From Acetobacteraceae bacterium (lineage in GTDB: Bacteria > Pseudomonadota > Alphaproteobacteria > Acetobacterales > Acetobacteraceae), in NCBI GenBank assembly GCA_947478535.1, contig CANJXD010000061.1:1-17315 (forward strand): 17,315 nucleotides of DNA, read 5' to 3'. Below are positions 5,760-12,652 of the stretch, in pieces. Below the pieces are notes generated by a model, which saw only the letters and a list, made by a program, of their open reading frames with translations, did not search any database and was not told the DNA's origin. Both the position numbers and the translations under genes were made by a program. Position 1 is the stretch's first letter, and each line of letters begins with the position of its first letter.

Positions 5760-8636
5760 TCAGGCCTTCCGGCGCTTCTTCACCAGCACCGGCGCCGAGA
5801 CCACGCCATCCCGCGCCAGGATCGGCGCCAGGAAGCGCCCGGTATGGCTTTCCGGCGCCAGCGCCACATCCTCCGGCGTGCCCTGCGCCACGATCCGCCC
5901 GCCGCCTTCGCCACCTTCCGGCCCGAGGTCGAGGATCCAGTCGGCGGTCTTGATGACTTCGAGGTTGTGCTCGATCACCACCACCGTATTGCCCTGCGCG
6001 ACCAGCGTGTGCAGCACTTCCAGCAGTTTCCGGACGTCCTCGAAATGCAGGCCGGTGGTGGGTTCATCGAGGATGTAGAGCGTGCGGCCCGTCGCACGGC
6101 GGGACAGTTCCTTGGACAGCTTGATGCGCTGCGCCTCTCCCCCCGAGAGGGTCGTCGCCTGCTGGCCGAGATGGATGTAGCCGAGCCCGACATCACGCAG
6201 CACCACCAGCTTGTCGCGGATGGCGGGCACGGCGGAGAAGAACTCGCAGCCCTCATCCACCGTCATGTCCAGCACATCGGCGATGGACTTGCCGCGGAAC
6301 TTCACCTCCAGCGTCTCGCGATTGTAGCGCTTGCCCTTGCAGGTATCGCAGGTGACGTAGACGTCGGGCAGGAAGTGCATCTCGATCTTCAGCACGCCAT
6401 CGCCCTGGCAGGCTTCGCAGCGGCCGCCCTTCACGTTGAAGGAGAATCGCCCGGCGGCGTAGCCGCGCGCGCGGGCATCCGGCATTTCCGCGAACCAGTC
6501 GCGGATCGGCGCGAACAGCCCGGTATAGGTGGCGGGGTTGGACCGAGGCGTGCGGCCGATCGGCGACTGGTCGATGTCGATGATCTTGTCGAGGTGCTCG
6601 AGCCCCTCGATCCGCTCATGCGGCGCCGGCACCTCGCCGCTGCCCATCAGGCGGCGGGAGGCGGCCTTGAACAGCGTCTCGATCACCAGGGTGGATTTGC
6701 CGCCGCCGGAGACGCCAGCGATGCAGCAGAAGGTGCCGAGCGGAATTTCCGCCGTCACGTCCTTCAGGTTGTTCCCCTTGGCGCCGACGACGCGGATAAC
6801 CCGCTTCGGGTCCATCGGGCGGCGGGTGGCCGGCATCGGGATGCGCCGCGTGCCGGACAGGTATTGGCCGGTGATGCTGTTGGGGTCGGCCTCCACCTCC
6901 GCCGGCGTGCCCTGGGCGATGACGCGCCCGCCGCCCTTGCCGGCGGCGGGGCCGATATCGATCAGGTGGTCGGCGCTGCGGATCGCATCCTCGTCATGTT
7001 CGACGACGATCACAGTGTTGCCGATATCGCGCAGCCGCCGCAGCGTCTTCAGCAGGCGTTCATTGTCCCGCTGATGCAGGCCGATGCTGGGCTCATCCAG
7101 CACATACAGCACGCCGGTCAGCCCGCTGCCGATCTGCGAGGCCAGACGGATGCGCTGCGATTCGCCGCCCGACAGCGTGGCGGAAGACCGGCCGAGGCTG
7201 AGATAGTCGAGCCCCACATCGACCAGGAACTGCAGGCGATCCTCGATTTCGCGGAGGATGCGTCGCGCGATTTCCTGGCGCTGCGGCGTCAGCGTCGGCA
7301 TCACCGTCGCGAACCAATCCCGCGCCTTGCGGATGGACAGGCTGTTGACCACGCCGATGTGGCAATCCGCGATCTTCACGGACAGGCTTTCCGGCTTCAG
7401 GCGATGGCCTTCGCAGGCGGGGCAGGGGCGGGCTGCCTGGTAGCGGGACAGGTCCTCCCGCACCCAGGGATTGTCGGTCTCGCGGTAGCGGCGTTCGAGG
7501 TTGGGGATCACGCCCTCGAAGGTCTTCTTCACGTCATAGGCACGCAGGCCGTCCTTGTATTTCAGCGTGACGACCTCGCTGCCCGTGCCGTGCATGACCA
7601 CGCTGCGGAAGGGCTTGGGCAGGTCCACCCAGGGGGTGGTCATCGCCACCTTGAAGTGGCGCGCCAGGCTTTCCAGCGTCTGGTCGTAATAGGGGGATTG
7701 CGCGCCGGCCCAAGGCTGCACGGCGCCATCCTTCATGGATTTCGCATCATCCGGCACCACCAGCATCGGGTCGAAGAAGGATTGCGTGCCGAGCCCGTCG
7801 CAGGTCGGGCAGGCGCCTTGCGGGGAATTGAAGCTGAACAGCCGCGGCTCGATCTCCTCGATCGTGAAGCCGGAGACGGGACAGGCGAATTTCTGGGAGA
7901 AGACGGTGCGCTTCTGGTCATCCGCGCCCTCGGCATAGGCGACGCCATCGGCGAGGCCGAGCGCCGTCTCCAGGCTGTCCGCGAGCCGGCTTTCAATGCC
8001 CTCCCGGACCACGATGCGGTCAACCACCACCTCGATATCGTATTTCAGCTTCTTGTTGAGAACCGGCACCTCCGAGACCTGGTAGAGCGTGCCGTTGACC
8101 TTCACGCGCTCAAACCCACGGCGCTGGAATTCGAGAAAATCCTTCTTGAACTCGCCCTTCTTGCCCTTGGCGACCGGAGCCAGCAGCAGCAGGCGGGTGC
8201 CTTCTGGCATGGCCATGATGCGGTCCACCATCTGGGAGACCGTCTGCGCCTCGATCGGCAGCCCCGTGGCGGGGGAATAGGGCACGCCGACCCGCGCCCA
8301 GAGCAGGCGCATGTAGTCGTGGATTTCCGTCACCGTGCCGACGGTGGAGCGCGGATTGTGGCTGGTGGTCTTCTGCTCGATGGAAATGGCCGGGGACAGC
8401 CCCTCGATGCTGTCCACATCCGGCTTCTGCATGAGTTGCAGGAATTGCCGGGCGTATGCGGACAGGCTCTCGACATAGCGGCGCTGGCCCTCGGCATAGA
8501 TGGTGTCGAAGGCGAGGGAGGATTTGCCGGACCCGGAAAGCCCGGTGACGACGGTCAGCCGATCCCGCGGGATATCGATATCGACGTTCTTGAGGTTGTG
8601 CTCCCGCGCGCCGCGGACGCGGATGAAGCCGCTCAT
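5760..8636 (-). CDS. uvrA: Excinuclease ABC subunit A
   Basis: UvrA is the damage-sensing ATPase of nucleotide excision repair; it loads UvrB on lesions. The 958-residue length is normal. Two ABC ATPase halves are visible: Walker [10 protein letters not shown] (32-40) and GVSGGGKST (about 641-649), signatures LSGGESQRI and LSGGEAQRI, and Walker [10 protein letters not shown] and LDEPTTGLH. The second zinc module has both CxxC pairs (CEAC and CDTC). The first has CPTC but its other half reads CPVS, so one Cys is Ser. The terminal segment is a basic KKRRKA tail. The ATG at 8636 is preceded by a weak GGTGAG. The gene is divergent from ssb across a LexA-type box, which fits SOS control. The cytidylyltransferase gene follows on the same strand after 83 nt. 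Confidence 0.98.
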   Translation of the reverse strand: MSGFIRVRGAREHNLKNVDIDIPRDRLTVVTGLSGSGKSSLAFDTIYAEGQRRYVESLSAYARQFLQLMQKPDVDSIEGLSPAISIEQKTTSHNPRSTVGTVTEIHDYMRLLWARVGVPYSPATGLPIEAQTVSQMVDRIMAMPEGTRLLLLAPVAKGKKGEFKKDFLEFQRRGFERVKVNGTLYQVSEVPVLNKKLKYDIEVVVDRIVVREGIESRLADSLETALGLADGVAYAEGADDQKRTVFSQKFACPVSGFTIEEIEPRLFSFNSPQGACPTCDGLGTQSFFDPMLVVPDDAKSMKDGAVQPWAGAQSPYYDQTLESLARHFKVAMTTPWVDLPKPFRSVVMHGTGSEVVTLKYKDGLRAYDVKKTFEGVIPNLERRYRETDNPWVREDLSRYQAARPCPACEGHRLKPESLSVKIADCHIGVVNSLSIRKARDWFATVMPTLTPQRQEIARRILREIEDRLQFLVDVGLDYLSLGRSSATLSGGESQRIRLASQIGSGLTGVLYVLDEPSIGLHQRDNERLLKTLRRLRDIGNTVIVVEHDEDAIRSADHLIDIGPAAGKGGGRVIAQGTPAEVEADPNSITGQYLSGTRRIPMPATRRPMDPKRVIRVVGAKGNNLKDVTAEIPLGTFCCIAGVSGGGKSTLVIETLFKAASRRLMGSGEVPAPHERIEGLEHLDKIIDIDQSPIGRTPRSNPATYTGLFAPIRDWFAEMPDARARGYAAGRFSFNVKGGRCEACQGDGVLKIEMHFLPDVYVTCDTCKGKRYNRETLEVKFRGKSIADVLDMTVDEGCEFFSAVPAIRDKLVVLRDVGLGYIHLGQQATTLSGGEAQRIKLSKELSRRATGRTLYILDEPTTGLHFEDVRKLLEVLHTLVAQGNTVVVIEHNLEVIKTADWILDLGPEGGEGGGRIVAQGTPEDVALAPESHTGRFLAPILARDGVVSAPVLVKKRRKA

Positions 8637-8698
8637 CTTCTCACCAATCGGTCTGGAGTGTGTTTGACCCGCTGGGCGATCCCGGGAGTCGGGTTGCC

Positions 8699-8713
8699 GT
8701 TCGCGTCTTGTTC
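8699..8713. promoter_or_regulatory. LexA (SOS) box, GTTC-N7-GTTC
   Basis: GTTC (8699-8702) and GTTC (8710-8713) are separated by exactly seven bases (GCGTCTT). This is the direct-repeat LexA operator known from alphaproteobacteria such as Rhodobacter and Rhizobium. It lies between divergent uvrA and ssb and overlaps the predicted -35 of ssb, so LexA binding would block ssb and probably uvrA transcription. Confidence 0.82.
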
Positions 8714-8736
8714 TAGGATATCCGTCGGACTATAGG
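8708..8736 (+). promoter_or_regulatory. Candidate ssb promoter overlapping the LexA box
   Basis: TTGTTC (8708-8713) and TATAGG (8731-8736) are spaced by 17 nt, giving a start near 8743. The -35 shares six bases with the LexA box. On the other strand TATAGT (8734-8729) could be the -10 of a uvrA promoter, but I see no good -35 for it. Confidence 0.5.
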
Positions 8737-8751
8737 TAGTCCTCCGACGGA
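8721..8751. repeat. Perfect inverted repeat in the uvrA-ssb intergenic region
   Basis: TCCGTCGGA (8721-8729) and TCCGACGGA (8743-8751) are perfect 9-bp arms around a 13-nt centre. A second perfect palindrome, GGACTA (8727-8732) with TAGTCC (8737-8742), is nested in it and shares three bases of the left arm, so the two pairings exclude each other. The element covers the predicted -10 sequences of both directions. It may be an operator or a cruciform; no known regulator site is recognised. Confidence 0.6.
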
Positions 8752-8807
8752 ATTTGCGAGACTGCCGGCAGCGGGTAAGTTGCGGCTTGCAGGGAAGGGA
8801 TTGCACG

Positions 8808-9413
8808 ATGGCGGGCGTCAACAAGGTCATTCTGGTGGGCCGTCTGGGCAAGGACCCGGAGGTGCGGAACTTCCAGAATGGTGGCCGCGTGGTGAACCTC
8901 CGCCTCGCGACCAGCGAGCGGTTCAAGGACCGCGAAGGCAACCAGCAGGAACGCACCGAATGGCATTCGGTCGCGATCTTCAATGAAAAACTGGGTGAGA
9001 TCGCGGAGAAGTATCTTCGCAAGGGCTCCGAGGTGTATCTTGAGGGCCAGCTCGAGACCCGCAAATGGGCCGACCAGGCGGGGCAGGAGCGCTATACGAC
9101 CGAGATCGTGCTGCGCCAGTTCCGCGGTGAAATCGCGCTCCTCGGCGGCCGTGCCGGCGGTGGTGGCAGTGAGATGGGCGACCCCGGCGAATCCGGCGGC
9201 GGCTACAGCGGCGCCGGTGGTGGCGGCGGCGGCGGTGGCAGCAGCTATGGCGGCGCGGGCGGTGGCGCCCGTTCCGGGGCCGCGCCGCGGTCTTCCGGTG
9301 GTGGCTGGGACAATAGCGGTGGTGGCGGCGGTGGTGGTGGTGGCGGCGGTGCGCGACCGAGCGGTGCCCGGGCGCCGGCGAAGTCCGACCTGGACGACGA
9401 TATTCCGTTCTGA
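8808..9413 (+). CDS. ssb: Single-stranded DNA-binding protein
   Basis: SSB coats single-stranded DNA in replication, repair and recombination and recruits partners through its C-terminal tip. The 201-residue protein starts with the OB-fold domain (about 1-110): [39 protein letters not shown] and [18 protein letters not shown]. Then comes a roughly 80-residue Gly-rich linker with runs of GGT/GGC codons, including glycine runs at about 142-149 and 170-181. It ends in the acidic tip DLDDDIPF, which is intact. The linker is long for an alphaproteobacterial SSB. The ATG at 8808 has GGAAGGGA about 7 nt upstream. It is divergent from uvrA and probably SOS-inducible through the box at 8699-8713. Confidence 0.97.
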   Translation: MAGVNKVILVGRLGKDPEVRNFQNGGRVVNLRLATSERFKDREGNQQERTEWHSVAIFNEKLGEIAEKYLRKGSEVYLEGQLETRKWADQAGQERYTTEIVLRQFRGEIALLGGRAGGGGSEMGDPGESGGGYSGAGGGGGGGGSSYGGAGGGARSGAAPRSSGGGWDNSGGGGGGGGGGGARPSGARAPAKSDLDDDIPF

Positions 9414-9436
9414 GCGGCTTCCGGCAGCCGGCTTGA

Positions 9437-9467
9437 GGCGCGATGAGGTGATCGGGGTGATCGCGCC
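9437..9467 (+). terminator. Possible terminator hairpin after ssb
   Basis: GGCGCGAT (9437-9444) and ATCGCGCC (9460-9467) form a perfect 8-bp stem with a 15-nt loop, starting 23 nt after the ssb stop. There is no U tract, so it may be a weak or factor-assisted terminator or only a hairpin. Confidence 0.35.
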
Positions 9468-9541
9468 AGCCGCCCCGGCCCTTGCGGTTCTCAACTCCCG
9501 GGTTATCTGACGCCCATGGGTTCCGGAGCCGGATCGCGCAA

Positions 9542-10423
9542 ATGCAGAGGGCCGTCGAGATTATTCGCCGCAGGGTGAAGCTGCCCTTCGACGAGGAGCG
9601 GGCAAAAAAGTGGACCGCTCTTCCCCGGCCGGCCGAAGACGGCCTGAATGCCATCTCCTTCCTGTTTCCGCTTGGTGAGGCTTTCTTCTGCCGATCCGTT
9701 GCCTACTACATGGATCGCATCACCGATCCGGTTTTGAAGCAGCAGGCCGCGCTGTTCATCCACCAGGAGGCCATGCATTCGAAGGAACATGCTCGTTCCA
9801 ACGAGGTGCTGAAGAAGGCGAATGCCTTCGGTGGTGAAATGGAACGCTTCGCCAAGGTGTCGCTGTTCCTGGCGCGCACCCTGCTCACGCGCCCCTCGCA
9901 ACTCGCCTGGACCTGCGCGATGGAGCATGTGACCTCGCTGCTGGCCGCGACGCTGCTGCGGCGATCCTGGATGCGGAAGGAAGGCACGGACCCCGCCTTC
10001 GCCGCGCTCTGGGAATGGCACGGGGCCGAGGAGATCGAGCACAAGGCTGTCTGCTTCGACGTCTATCAGCACCTGTTCGGCAAGGGTCTCATCGCCTGGC
10101 TGCGCCGCCTCTACGTCTTTTCGATCATCACCATCGGCGGCGGGCTGTTCCTGGCACTGGTTTTCGCGGGGATCAGGGCGAAGCTGGCGTTCCGCCGGCT
10201 TCGCGCCGCTGTCGGGGGGGGGGCGAGTGGGTCAACCAGCCAAGCATCCGTTGCCCGGGGCCCAAGCTTCCGGGTCATCTTCGGCGTGCTTCCCCTGCGC
10301 GAGTACTTCGCCTTCGCGCATTGGAACTTCCACCCTTGGCAGCAGGATGACCGGCCGCTGCTGGAAGCCTGGAAGCGCGCCAATCCCGGCTTCGGGCAAC
10401 CTCCCAGCGCCCAGACGCCGTAG
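9542..10423 (+). CDS. Predicted metal-dependent hydrolase, ferritin-like (PF10118/COG3687 type)
   Basis: The 293-residue protein matches the 'predicted metal-dependent hydrolase' family, whose helical core resembles ferritin-like di-metal proteins. Candidate metal ligands are spread over four helices: E46 in FPLGEAFF, E76 with H79 and H83 in HQEAMHSKEH, E128 and H129 in MEHVTS, and E163/E166 with H167 in HGAEEIEHKAVCFD. A hydrophobic helix (about 191-211) could anchor it to the membrane. A conserved tail follows (LREYFAFAHWNFHPW, 252-266). A run of ten G (10214-10223) encodes G225-G227 and the first base of A228; the frame is intact because the tail beyond it is family-like. The start is uncertain: the ATG at 9542 has only a distant GGAG, and a TTG at 9482 is possible. 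No substrate is known for this family. Confidence 0.78.
   Translation: MQRAVEIIRRRVKLPFDEERAKKWTALPRPAEDGLNAISFLFPLGEAFFCRSVAYYMDRITDPVLKQQAALFIHQEAMHSKEHARSNEVLKKANAFGGEMERFAKVSLFLARTLLTRPSQLAWTCAMEHVTSLLAATLLRRSWMRKEGTDPAFAALWEWHGAEEIEHKAVCFDVYQHLFGKGLIAWLRRLYVFSIITIGGGLFLALVFAGIRAKLAFRRLRAAVGGGASGSTSQASVARGPSFRVIFGVLPLREYFAFAHWNFHPWQQDDRPLLEAWKRANPGFGQPPSAQTP
10214..10223 (+). repeat. G10 homopolymer inside a coding region
   Basis: Ten consecutive G residues lie in the linker between the membrane helix and the conserved C-terminal tail of the metal-hydrolase gene. Addition or loss of one G would shift the frame and remove the tail, about 68 residues. Confidence 0.9.
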
Positions 10424-10460
10424 GCGACCCGCGGCCGGCATGATCTTTCGGCGCCGGGGA

Positions 10461-11312
10461 TCAGGCCTTCTCGAACCGCAGATAGGCGTAGCGCAGCAGC
10501 CCCGTACGGCCGAACAGGTCCAGCAGGCGCAGCAGCGGCGCGGCGAGCCCCGCCGCCACCCGCCTATCGGGCGCCAGGCTGACCATGTGGCGCAGGAAAG
10601 CATAGGTCGGCAATGTGTGCCGGGTGATGTCGCGAAACACTGTCACCGCCAGCCCGGCCTCCGCCGCGATCCGCCGATAGGCCGCCTCGGTGCAGGAGGT
10701 ATCGCAGGCCCCGAACACATTGATCCGCCGCAGCGCCGGTGACTGCATCAACCGCCCCATCGGTGCGAAGACGGGGCGCGGCACGAAATCGGAGATCACC
10801 AGCACGCCCCCCGGCCGCAGCACCCGCCGCACTTCCGCCAGGAAGGCGGCGCGGGAGGGAAAGTGGAAGATGCACTCCACCGCGAGCACGCGGTCGAAGC
10901 TCGCATCGGCGAAGGGCAGGGTGCAGGCATCCGCGGCGACGAAGCCTGTGGGGCGACCGGAGGGGCGGTGGGGGCGGGACTGGGCCAGATCCGCGGCGCG
11001 CCGCAACTGCCGGGGGTCTATATTCAGCCCGACCAGGTCCAGCCCCTCCACCCGCGCATCCAGGCAGGCCAGCGTACCGCCGAAGCCGCAGCCGGCATCC
11101 AGCACCCGCATCCCTGGCGTGATCGCCGCCAGGTCGAGCAGTTCCAGGCTCAGCCGTTCCGCCGCCTTGGCGTAGTCCTCGGCCGATTCGGGCCGCGCGG
11201 CGGCCGGTTCGGGCCAGTAGCCCCAGTGGATATGCTCGCCGAAGCTGCGCTCCACGACTTGCGTGCCCTGGCTGATCTCACGCAGCAGCAGGTCGATGTA
11301 GGGCAGGCTCAT
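10461..11312 (-). CDS. Class I SAM-dependent methyltransferase
   Basis: The 283-residue cytosolic protein has the Rossmann methyltransferase core. Motif I is VLDAGCGFGG (70-79), the acidic residue after strand 2 is in LNIDP (96-100), motif II is FVAADACTLPFADASFDRV (124-142), and post-motif LRPGG is at 165-169. The leading segment EHIHWGYW (26-33) is typical of tocopherol/sterol and small-molecule C-, N- or O-methyltransferases related to UbiE. The substrate cannot be told. I chose the ATG at 11312 because GAGG lies about 5 nt upstream and the protein begins just before the family-like segment; an upstream frame to 11405 adds low-complexity Asp/Gly/Arg residues. It is transcribed alone, convergent with the gene to its left (37 nt between) and divergent from the rhodanese gene. 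Confidence 0.87.
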   Translation of the reverse strand: MSLPYIDLLLREISQGTQVVERSFGEHIHWGYWPEPAAARPESAEDYAKAAERLSLELLDLAAITPGMRVLDAGCGFGGTLACLDARVEGLDLVGLNIDPRQLRRAADLAQSRPHRPSGRPTGFVAADACTLPFADASFDRVLAVECIFHFPSRAAFLAEVRRVLRPGGVLVISDFVPRPVFAPMGRLMQSPALRRINVFGACDTSCTEAAYRRIAAEAGLAVTVFRDITRHTLPTYAFLRHMVSLAPDRRVAAGLAAPLLRLLDLFGRTGLLRYAYLRFEKA

Positions 11313-11474
11313 CGGTGCCTCGTCACGCCATCGCCGGTCGCACCTGCCATCCCTGTCACCCCACCCGTCGTCGCTGTCAGAGTCTATACCGGAACCGGCC
11401 GCCACCCATAGGCGCGCCGACGGCCCCCCCTATTGGTGTCTGCCGTGCCGTCGATGACGTCGGAACAATTCGGG

Positions 11475-11504
11475 TTGACGCGGTCATGCGGCCTTTCCTA
11501 GCCT
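11475..11504 (+). promoter_or_regulatory. Candidate promoter of the rhodanese lipoprotein gene
   Basis: TTGACG (11475-11480) and TAGCCT (11499-11504) are 18 nt apart. A start near 11511 would exclude the upstream ATG codons at 11486 and 11510 and favour the GTG at 11537. The -35 is good and the -10 weak. TTGACG is also the -35 proposed for sodB. Confidence 0.4.
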
Positions 11505-11536
11505 TCGACATGGCGGTTCCGGCCGGGGAGGGGAGC

Positions 11537-12013
11537 GTGGCTGTGGTGCGGCGCTCGCTTCCGATCCACCTCCTCCCGCTGCTCGGCCTGATGGCGGCAT
11601 GCGCCGTCCCGGCCGATGATCCGTCGATGCTGTCCTTTGACGTCGACGGCGAAGTGGCGGCCGGCGGGCTGCTCATCGATGTGCGGGGGGCGACGGAGCG
11701 GCGCAGGGACGGCGTGAGCGCCTTGCCGCATCGGTGGCTGCCCTTGGGCCCCGATGCCTGGCGCCGCCCCACGGCGGCGGACGATGCCGATTTCCTGAAT
11801 CGCCTGGCGGCGGATGATCCGCCGCGCGGGCGCCGCCTCCTGGTGCTCTGTTCCGTCGGCGTACGGTCTGCCGCGGCGGTGCGCACCCTCCGCGCCGCGG
11901 GCCGGGACGCCCGGAACATCCGCGATGGCTGGCTGGGCAATGCCGACGGACCTGGCCTGCGGCTGGTGGAAGCGATGCACGACAGGTCCTCGCGGCCCTT
12001 CCGGCCGGGATAG
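11537..12013 (+). CDS. Rhodanese-like domain lipoprotein
   Basis: The 158-residue protein combines an export signal with a single rhodanese domain. After a short basic start (VVRR) and a hydrophobic stretch, LMAAC (18-22) is a plausible lipobox with C22 as the lipidated residue. The domain starts at LLIDVRGATER (45-55) and carries the active loop CSVGVR (105-110), which fits CxxGxR with C105 as the persulfide cysteine, then NIRDGWLG (127-134). Single-domain rhodaneses carry sulfur between thiols; here that would occur in the periplasm. The GTG at 11537 has GGAGGGGAG just upstream; GTG codons at 11543 and 11546 and ATG codons at 11486 and 11510 are alternatives. A second lipoprotein gene follows after 62 nt, so the two may be co-transcribed. 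Confidence 0.78.
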   Translation: MAVVRRSLPIHLLPLLGLMAACAVPADDPSMLSFDVDGEVAAGGLLIDVRGATERRRDGVSALPHRWLPLGPDAWRRPTAADDADFLNRLAADDPPRGRRLLVLCSVGVRSAAAVRTLRAAGRDARNIRDGWLGNADGPGLRLVEAMHDRSSRPFRPG

Positions 12014-12075
12014 CGGCGCTGCGCTTCGCCACCACCCCCCGGCACATCCCTCATCAACCGAACGTGGAGGACGCT

Positions 12076-12525
12076 TTGGCGAACAGTACTACGAGGCGCG
12101 GTCTTTCGGTGTTGGCGCTGCTGGGCCTGGCGGCCTGCCAGGCCGCGCAGCCGGAGCCGCCCATCCCCGTCCCGGCCGGCGAGGATGTGCGCCTGCTCGG
12201 GGTCTATTGGGTGGACCGGGCGCAGTGCCGGTCCCTGTTGACGGAAGTCGAGCGCGTGACCCTGAGCGCCGGCAATGGCAGTGGCCTCGAATTCCTGTTG
12301 CAGCGAGGCCAGAGCCTGGTTCCGCACCAGTGCCCGACGATCCGCGTCCCCGGGGCGCTGGTCCTCGTGCGCCAGACCACGCCCGTTACCACAGCGGAGA
12401 TCCGGGATATCCACCTGACGGTCCACTACGCCACCGAGCAGGGGCCGCAGACCAGCACCCATCCCCGCCGGCTTCACCTGCTGCCGCCGCCGACGGGCGC
12501 CTCGGAATCTCGCCTCCTGCCCTAA
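12076..12525 (+). CDS. Small lipoprotein of unknown function
   Basis: I do not recognise a family. The 149-residue product has a lipoprotein signal: basic TTRR, a hydrophobic stretch and the lipobox LAAC (18-21). A proline-rich spacer (PEPPIPVP, 26-33) follows, then a compact domain with two further cysteines, C51 (RAQCRSLL) and C86 (HQCPTIR), that could form a disulfide in the periplasm. The second half has alternating strands (ALVLVRQ, DIHLTVHYAT). The TTG at 12076 is chosen because GGAGG stands 5 nt upstream (12066-12070); a GTG at 12064 in the same frame would overlap that site. It lies behind the rhodanese lipoprotein gene and ahead of a strong hairpin. The location in the envelope is well supported; the role is unknown. 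Confidence 0.7.
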   Translation: MANSTTRRGLSVLALLGLAACQAAQPEPPIPVPAGEDVRLLGVYWVDRAQCRSLLTEVERVTLSAGNGSGLEFLLQRGQSLVPHQCPTIRVPGALVLVRQTTPVTTAEIRDIHLTVHYATEQGPQTSTHPRRLHLLPPPTGASESRLLP

Positions 12526-12558
12526 GGCGCGGGGGCGGGCTTGGCGCTGCCGTCCTAC

Positions 12559-12582
12559 GCCCTGTTCCCCCGGGAACAGGGC
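12559..12582 (+). terminator. Strong hairpin after the lipoprotein gene
   Basis: GCCCTGTTCCC (12559-12569) and GGGAACAGGGC (12572-12582) make a perfect 11-bp inverted repeat with a 2-nt centre (realistically a 10-bp stem and 4-nt loop). It lies 33 nt after the stop at 12525. No U tract follows, so it may be a terminator, an mRNA-stabilising hairpin or an operator for the RTX gene. Confidence 0.5.
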
Positions 12583-12652
12583 TGCGATCGCCCGCCGGGG
12601 CAAGGTCTCCCCACGCCGCGGAGGGTCGCGGCAGTGGATGATGGAGACGACG

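Noticed and set aside
5757..8735. A 992-codon open frame on the plus strand opposite uvrA
   Set aside because: It is the antisense shadow of a certain gene. GC-rich codon bias suppresses stops on the opposite strand, and the translation is His/Arg/Asp/Ala-rich with no recognisable motif.
12564..12577. GTTC-N6-GAAC palindrome considered as a second LexA box
   Set aside because: The spacing and orientation differ from the alphaproteobacterial GTTC-N7-GTTC form, and the bases are part of a longer GC hairpin that explains them better.
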